Assembly (NCBI GenBank): GCA_902728285.1
Contig: CACVBU010000522.1
Span: forward strand, 94,509-158,508
Direction: 5' to 3'
Source of the DNA: Clytia hemisphaerica
Taxonomy: Eukaryota; Cnidaria; Hydrozoa; Leptothecata; Clytiidae
DNA length: 64,000 bases
The notes under the pieces were generated by a model, which saw only the letters and a list, made by a program, of their open reading frames with translations, did not search any database and was not told where the DNA came from. The number at the start of each line of letters is the position of its first letter. The first letter of the stretch is position 1. A program made the translations under genes and the position numbers. Below are positions 61,001 to 64,000 of the stretch, one piece after another.

Positions 61001-61339
61001 TCTATTTATTTTAGGAGTATTTCAAAGGACTATCGTGACTCTGTTTACCATTTTTTAAACATATTCACTATGGTATTAATTGGCAGGCAAAAGAATAATT
61101 TGGTGTAATTTTTTTTCTAACAGCCGGTAGAAATTCTAGCCTCGAAGCAAAAGCCAAATGATTTAATGTTTTTATTTTTTCTATCGTTTACAGACGGCAA
61201 CAACAGTTATTTGGAAGAGACAGAGCAAAACAGTCGAAATTTGAGATGCGATTCACCGGAGAATGATTTTGATAGCCTCCTCAAGATGGCTACACAAAAA
61301 ATGAGACGGAAACGTGAAGAGACGCCTGAGTGGGATTAA
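43002..61339 (+). CDS. PPARGC1: PGC-1 family transcriptional coactivator (PPARGC1-like), nine confident exons
   Basis: Exons 43002-43065, 43367-43423, 44008-44071, 44932-44996, 45350-46842, 47119-47240, 49112-49170, 56838-56924, 61194-61339. All borders are AG/GT and all phases agree; with 33697-33789 the total is 2250 nt (749 residues plus stop). PGC-1 proteins are nuclear coactivators that bind nuclear receptors and other factors to drive mitochondrial and energy genes. Support: LLEQFLEYE near the N-terminus (LxxLL-like), NNASPSPPTDEDE resembling the PGC-1 segment after its activation domain, IKQEPVDF (sumoylation-type site), an RS-rich region (SRSRSRAQSRARTRSRSP), RRM with RNP motifs NIYVGGI and NYAFIVYE, LELCFGGRRKF, and the C-terminal DFDSLLKMATQKMRR matching the family's DFDSLLKEAQ ending. 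Confidence 0.85.
45028..45174. mobile_element. 147 bp MITE in PGC-1-like intron
   Basis: ACAGGCCCGGCAGAAGCAGG and right end TTCCGCCGGGCTTGT are inverted. Inner copies of GACTCCCCA/TGGGGAGACT add a second inverted pair. It sits 32 bp after the donor of exon 44932-44996. Confidence 0.7.
45350..46842 (+). CDS. PPARGC1: Central exon of the PGC-1-like gene (activation-distal and RS region)
   Basis: 497 codons, entered in phase 1 after TTTTTCCAG and left in phase 0 at TTAT/GTAAGA. Acidic stretch (PTDEDEIIDVTEDNNN), a basic block FKKKKQTIEIPRR, Gln/Glu-rich coiled region near LTLEQQEEQLLE, acidic DSESDDLDYD followed by the bipartite basic RRKRK, then the SRSRSR/ARTRSRSP RS stretch. A basic YDIEHERK segment leads into the RRM. 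Large and poorly conserved overall, as in the known family. Confidence 0.85.
47119..47240 (+). CDS. PPARGC1: PGC-1-like RRM, first exon
   Basis: TERKNIYVGGINKQTTKQDL then IKRFRRFGKIEKTTLHFRAK. RNP2-like strand IYVGGI and the helix after it line up with VIYVGKIRPDTT in human PGC-1alpha. Ends in phase 2. Confidence 0.85.
47763..48763. mobile_element. 1 kb inverted-repeat element with poly-G ends, in PGC-1-like intron
   Basis: Left end has TGTAACAG, a G-run, then TCGGTACTAAAAT. The right end has the mirror (ATTTTAGTACCGA, C-run, CTGTTTGCA). Palindromic ATTTTAGTACACATGTACTA is repeated near each end. The inner part has CAGTGGGGAT-type repeats (48365-48480). No coding sequence. Confidence 0.7.
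49112..49170 (+). CDS. PPARGC1: PGC-1-like RRM, second exon (RNP1)
   Basis: 19 complete codons, DNYAFIVYEHPGCAMRAIE, aligned with the PGC-1alpha segment YGFITYRYTCDAF. YAFIVY is RNP1. Phase 2 in, phase 1 out; both splice sites are canonical. Confidence 0.85.
49171..50900. other. First part of a 7.7 kb intron
   Basis: AT-rich, no exon seen. A TAAGAAC-rich stretch at about 49981-50115 may be a diverged copy of the ACACGTTTTT family. Confidence 0.4.
50921..51128. promoter_or_regulatory. Cluster of four perfect CRE palindromes (TGACGTCA) in the PGC-1-like intron
   Basis: TGACGTCA occurs at 50921-50928, 50974-50981, 51093-51100 and 51121-51128. The sites form two facing pairs (GAATGACGTCAAA with TTTGACGTCATT), each pair about 28-53 bp apart, so the region could also be an old hairpin repeat. 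TGACGTCA is the CREB/ATF consensus; vertebrate PGC-1alpha is a known CREB target through a promoter CRE. Intronic enhancer function is inference. Confidence 0.5.
51243..51748. mobile_element. C-run element with CATAGCTTCAGCC ends and 19 bp tandem repeats
   Basis: CATAGCTTCAGCC (51243-51255) is mirrored by GGCTGAAGCTATG (51736-51748). Near the left end AGCTCCCCCCAACAATTT is repeated about five times (about 51264-51370). Further C-runs follow toward the right end. Same poly-C/G style as 37387-37901 and 47763-48763. Confidence 0.7.
52660..52906. mobile_element. MITE, ACACGTTTTT family, best-preserved copy
   Basis: TA at both edges, left end ACACGTTTTTTTTAATAAGA and right end TGTTCTTATAATAAAAACGT. 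Inside, GTTAAGAACA recurs every 30-60 bp. Use as the reference copy for this window. Confidence 0.8.
53045..53308. mobile_element. MITE, ACACGTTTTT family
   Basis: TATACGTTTTTTTATAACAA to TTCTTATAAAAAAATGTGTA. Inner sequence matches the 2564-2825 copy in the same orientation (for example TTTGAAGCCGTCAGAATATT). Confidence 0.7.
53494..53796. mobile_element. TTAA-flanked hairpin MITE (AGGGATAATC ends)
   Basis: TTAA at 53490-53493 and 53797-53800. TIR AGGGATAATCAGATGGTCTG on the left is mirrored on the right; arms are about 100 bp with a centre of about 100 bp. TTAA duplications are known for piggyBac and Kolobok movers. No transposase. Confidence 0.8.
53801..56837. other. Rest of the 7.7 kb intron
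   Basis: Reads as non-coding; the frames seen (for example 55071-55325) lack splice sites and family features. No repeat family recognised beyond AT-rich sequence. Confidence 0.4.
56838..56924 (+). CDS. PPARGC1: PGC-1-like RRM, third exon
   Basis: EGNDDPSYPRLELCFGGRRK then FVGGSYVDF. Matches ETDFELYFCGRKQFFKSNYADLD of PGC-1alpha in its FxxCFGGR core and Tyr-acidic-hydrophobic end. Phase 1 in (AG joined to G), phase 1 out. Confidence 0.85.
58121..59196 (-). mobile_element. ORF1-only LINE derivative with intact frame and (ATT)n tail
   Basis: Minus strand: a 337-codon intact frame (58183-59196) followed closely by a microsatellite tail (58121-58141), with no reverse transcriptase. The 3' flank (GAGGCCCATGTGTCTTCACG, then AAAACCTGTAAAACTTTATT) resembles the 3' end of the LINE at 27767-30606 (GAGGCCCTCGTGTGCCTTAA, then an ATT tail). 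Read as a deletion derivative that may be mobilised by the parent's enzyme. It lies in the intron between exons 56838-56924 and 61194-61339 of the PGC-1-like gene, on the opposite strand. Confidence 0.75.
58183..59196 (-). CDS. LINE ORF1 protein with PHD-like zinc finger, coiled coil and RRM-like domain
   Basis: 337 residues from MAEKIQENNQKSPS. Residues about 19-73 have C-x4-C, then C-x2-C-x4-H-x2-C and a final C-x2-C, a PHD-type arrangement. Residues about 85-150 are Glu/Lys-rich coiled coil. From about 188 an RRM-like core starts RNLIFHGIDESTDE and continues with KITETQRIGKFTKE and PIKVTFTNEEDKN. A basic tail (SPRKKLYFKK) follows. Fully open, unlike the ORF1 neighbours' reverse transcriptase. 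Could be mistaken for a host gene, but the fold order is that of LINE ORF1. Confidence 0.75.
   Translation of the reverse strand: MAEKIQENNQKSPSINDFCSPSKCIINEENALKDTLQCRKCHRLVHYLCTELPLYQIQICLSYKSRSFQCQNCTKIAPQVMERYNSNETSKIEGFKNEIKACENIMKRQDEEINHLKAQDVNVMVNEMKETIDTRITTLEKKIESIIEKKEEEIPPMSYAKITSKHIEKKIGDAIRKEKQEEQLIRSTARNLIFHGIDESTDETEEETKIEDEEFIHDKIIGQRLHLRNIKITETQRIGKFTKEREDKTRYQPIKVTFTNEEDKNTVLQAITKEKGFPYRVTEDLTKNERQIIKEWCKEAEKMNAKIKGDNIKWKVRGSPRKKLYFKKIIVKSTSGL
59875..59950. repeat. Truncated copy of the ACACGTTTTT family
   Basis: Only the left end (TACACGTTTTTTATGAGAAC to GTTAAGAACAAGTTA) remains. Right end absent, so the element was cut or truncated on insertion. Confidence 0.6.
61194..61339 (+). 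CDS. PPARGC1: Terminal exon of the PGC-1-like gene
   Basis: Acceptor TTTACAG then GACGGCAAC...; encodes DGNNSYLEETEQNSR, then ENDFDSLLKMATQKMRRKRE and ends ETPEWD before TAA at 61337-61339. The DFDSLLK...MRR ending is the conserved PGC-1 tail. The reading frame closes here with no overlap of the next gene. Confidence 0.85.
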
Positions 61340-63345
61340 AAGATTGACACTCTCCTCTCACCCTCTCACTTATACTCACTGAAAGAACTTCTATCTTTAC
61401 CGGCTGCCAGCCAAACACCGTTATACTTTCAAATGCCGTTCGAATCTTGTACTGTACCTCAGCTACTTGCTACTCAATCATTGAATCCAAGACCGCGCCC
61501 TTTCTTCAACTTAGCTGTAATAGTACGATGTTCTTGTCAAATCTAGCCAATACCCATCTTTATGATGAACTGTATCTCCTCGCATTGCATTGTGGGCGAT
61601 CCCTCATTTGTCGTTAAGAGATTGTTCCATCAAAAGAGTTTAGTTTTGTTACTCGATAAATGCCTCGCATTTTGTCGCTTATAACTCTCGCGAGCAACAA
61701 GACAAGGTGACAATCTCTTTTTGATACCAAAGTGTTTGGGACGCCCTCGCTATCACTTTAAACGCTCGTATGTTATTGCACGGCCGTAGTGGTACAAAAA
61801 GCTGCTTTGATCGAAGGCACATATCGCAGGAAAAGTACAATAGGGAAAAATGAAAACTTTTTTTTGTGTTACGATTCATACACACATAATTATTTGATAT
61901 CACTTTTTTGGTCTATTAGACGCTAATATGTTTTTATTTTTTTTATATTGCATACGTCGTTCGTTAGTAAAGAAAGGCATATTTGCTTTTCTAGTGGGTT
62001 TTTATATATCATATATTTTTAAGTCATCGTAAATGTCGAGTTTATTTTTTGTAAACACTTTGAGCGACGTGAGATTTTGTATGCGAGGAGAGAGAGAGAG
62101 TCAATCAAAAATTTATCCTATAATACTGTACTAGTATTGATCTAAAATGAACAGCTTTTTTTCTACGAATCTCTGAATGAAGGTGGGCGAATTGTTAATG
62201 AGACATGGCCTACACACTTTACACTAAAATGTTTACATGCAAATTGTAAATCTTTATATTTTCGTCAGAAGTAAACAAATTCATGATAAATTCCCGAGGG
62301 TCAATTTTTACGTCATTTAGTGTAATTTTCATAATTATGGCTCTAAATTCTTGGTGTCCAATGTTCGTACTTTTTAGAACATCTCTGGTTTTTTTTGGAC
62401 AAGGTGAAAATTTTACTGTAATTATAATCCAAATTCCTATCAAATTGATCTCTCATTATATATTCTTGACAAATTTTTACATTGACTAATGACTATGGTC
62501 AGGTTTAATTATACAGCTTAATGTGCTCTGTGGGTCATTATCCTCTAATAGGTTTTACGTGAAAAGAGATTTATTTTTTGACATAATGATTCTGTATATT
62601 GTAAACGACTGTCTCCTTAGTTCATCATTTTTTGGCGCTCAAATGTTTTCCAATGAGCTTTACAAAAGCTAATGTCAAGAATCTTTCTTGGTGAAGCACA
62701 AACAAATAGCATCATTAAACTCCCAGCATCATTTTAATGTTTCCTCGTTTTTCTCAATCAAAATATTGTACATTTTTTTCATAAGCGTTTAGCTTGTGTC
62801 AACGGAAAAGATATATAGCTCAAAGAAATATTATGCTAATGTAAAAATAAAAACATACGTTTTTTGTTATTTTCATGTTATTTTGGCTGTCTTTGATTGT
62901 AAGGCCTTTTCGGCAAAACAAGCAATGAAATGGTATATCATATATCTGAAAAAAAGGATTCAAGTGTTTTCAATGTAAATGCTGTTTTTCTCTATATTTT
63001 TTTCTAGAGTAGAGATATCAAATAAGAAATGGAGAGAGAGAAATGGTTTCCAGGGAGGCTTGGAAACGAATTGATATGGATTTGATTGACAACTATTGTT
63101 TGATGATAAATAATTGATTTTCTATTGGTTGAAAGAAGTGACATCTCATTTGCATAACAATAGGCTTTCCTTGAGCTATGTAAAATGAGCCGCCCGACTA
63201 AATTCTAGTCAGAAAATAACAACGCTGGATCGTTGGTAGTCGCAAACGAAAAAAAGTAAAGCAAACTCTCACCTCCGGATCGCTGGTCGATACCGATAAT
63301 TTTACTGCTGGACAGTTAAAATTAATTCTAAATAAACAAAACATT
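61340..63345. other. 3' UTR of the PGC-1-like gene and intergenic region before the last gene
   Basis: No coding frames beyond chance. GAGAGAGAGAG at about 62091-62099 and AT-rich runs only. A poly-A site could not be fixed. The stretch from about 63190 to the ATG at 63346 would be the 5' UTR/promoter side of the next gene. Confidence 0.4.
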
Positions 63346-63553
63346 ATGGATACTACAAGTTTGGAAAATTTATTACAAGCTGCCGCCGTTGACCAACTTA
63401 TCGGCTATGAAGGCAACCAAACAGCACAAAACCTGTTACAAGATGTACAAGGAGGTCAAAATAAATACCCAGCCTATCTTGAGGATATGGCAAACTCCAC
63501 TAACCAAGATACAACTGCTTTTGGTGACAACTTGATTAATGAAGGCAATTTCA
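63346..63553 (+). CDS. First coding exon of an unidentified gene, running off the window
   Basis: ATG at 63346 (after AACAAAACATT) opens 69 codons: MDTTSLENLLQAAAVDQLIG through NLLQDVQGGQNKY and DTTAFGDNLINEGNF, then a strong donor A/GTAAGT in phase 1. Gln/Asn-rich and acidic with short Leu runs (NLLQAAAVDQLI), a look common to transcription factor activation regions, but I recognise no family. The rest is beyond 64000. Confidence 0.6.
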
Positions 63554-64000
63554 GTAAGTCTTATTTTGTTTATTTATTTGTAATATTTTAATGTCTTAGA
63601 AACTGTAGCATAAGCTTCTCGTCTTGTAGAGACTTGTATCTGATATATGGCCATCTTTTTTGATTGATTTTATATAAGGATTATTTCATCGTAGACACGT
63701 TATCAACGAAGTGCTTTAAAACTGTTTTTACAAACTCTCGAAACGGAAATTTATTCTTATAAACTTTATACTATCATATGATGATAGAACGAATATTTTC
63801 TAGCGTCTCTCTGCTACTAAAATCGTTGTTGTTGTTTTTCAAACAATTTTTAATATTGGCTTTCTCGCCATAAAAATTGTTTTCCTTTTGCCTTATTATT
63901 TTTAATTTCTTTCAAATTTTCTCAATTTTGTTCCATATTTTTCTGATCATTTAAAGTGAAAGGGGAAAGTTTCACCTTGTTTTCTTTTAAAATTGAAAAA
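63554..64000. other. First intron of the last gene, cut by the window edge
   Basis: AT-rich non-coding sequence after the GTAAGT donor; no acceptor with a good frame is seen before the end. Confidence 0.5.

Noticed and set aside
1..64000. CRISPR arrays, riboswitches, operons or other prokaryotic systems
   Set aside because: Spliced genes and animal protein families show this is eukaryotic nuclear DNA; the regular repeats here are tandem arrays and MITEs without spacer structure.

Overview
The window looks like nuclear DNA from an AT-rich animal genome. The evidence is spliced genes with GT...AG introns, intronless rhodopsin-type receptors, PAN plus fibrinogen-domain secreted proteins, a PGC-1 family coactivator, and very dense small transposon remnants with several LINE and Penelope-type retroelements. 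A cnidarian, perhaps a hydrozoan, fits best, but this is inference from gene content and base composition; nothing here fixes the species.

Layout. 1-16.7 kb: three intronless 7-TM receptor genes on the minus strand (28-930, 4856-5683, 15833-16657; the last two are close paralogues) and one intronless secreted PAN + fibrinogen-like gene on the plus strand (6873-7967). Between them lies a 5.85 kb element (8675-14528) with roughly 940 bp inverted arms and a 176 bp tandem repeat inside. 16.9-32.1 kb (possibly to 37-38 kb): a large minus-strand spliced gene of unknown function. I reconstruct 16 exons whose splice phases all agree, about 960 residues, mostly helical. Its introns hold a fibrinogen-domain pseudogene with two in-frame stops (21346-22218), a 704 bp near-perfect palindrome (26236-26939) and a decayed LINE (27767-30606).

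33-43 kb: a transposon-rich zone with nested small inverted-repeat elements, tRNA-like sequence, a Penelope-like remnant with a GIY-YIG domain and inverted flanks, and a 5'-truncated LINE inserted into one of those flanks. 43-61.3 kb: a plus-strand PGC-1-type coactivator gene, assembled from nine confident exons plus one candidate first exon at 33697-33789 (749 residues if correct). It has an acidic, LxxLL-like N-terminus, an RS-type region, an RRM split over three exons, and the family's C-terminal tail. Its 7.7 kb intron holds four perfect TGACGTCA (CRE) palindromes within 208 bp. Another intron holds an intact ORF1-only LINE derivative. 63.3 kb to the end: first coding exon of another plus-strand gene that runs off the window.

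No operon logic applies. The receptor and fibrinogen-domain genes look like tandem or dispersed lineage-specific duplicates. The most interesting points are the CRE cluster in the PGC-1-like gene, the nested retroelement record at 39.8-42.7 kb, the ORF1-only LINE, and the unrecognised multi-exon gene.
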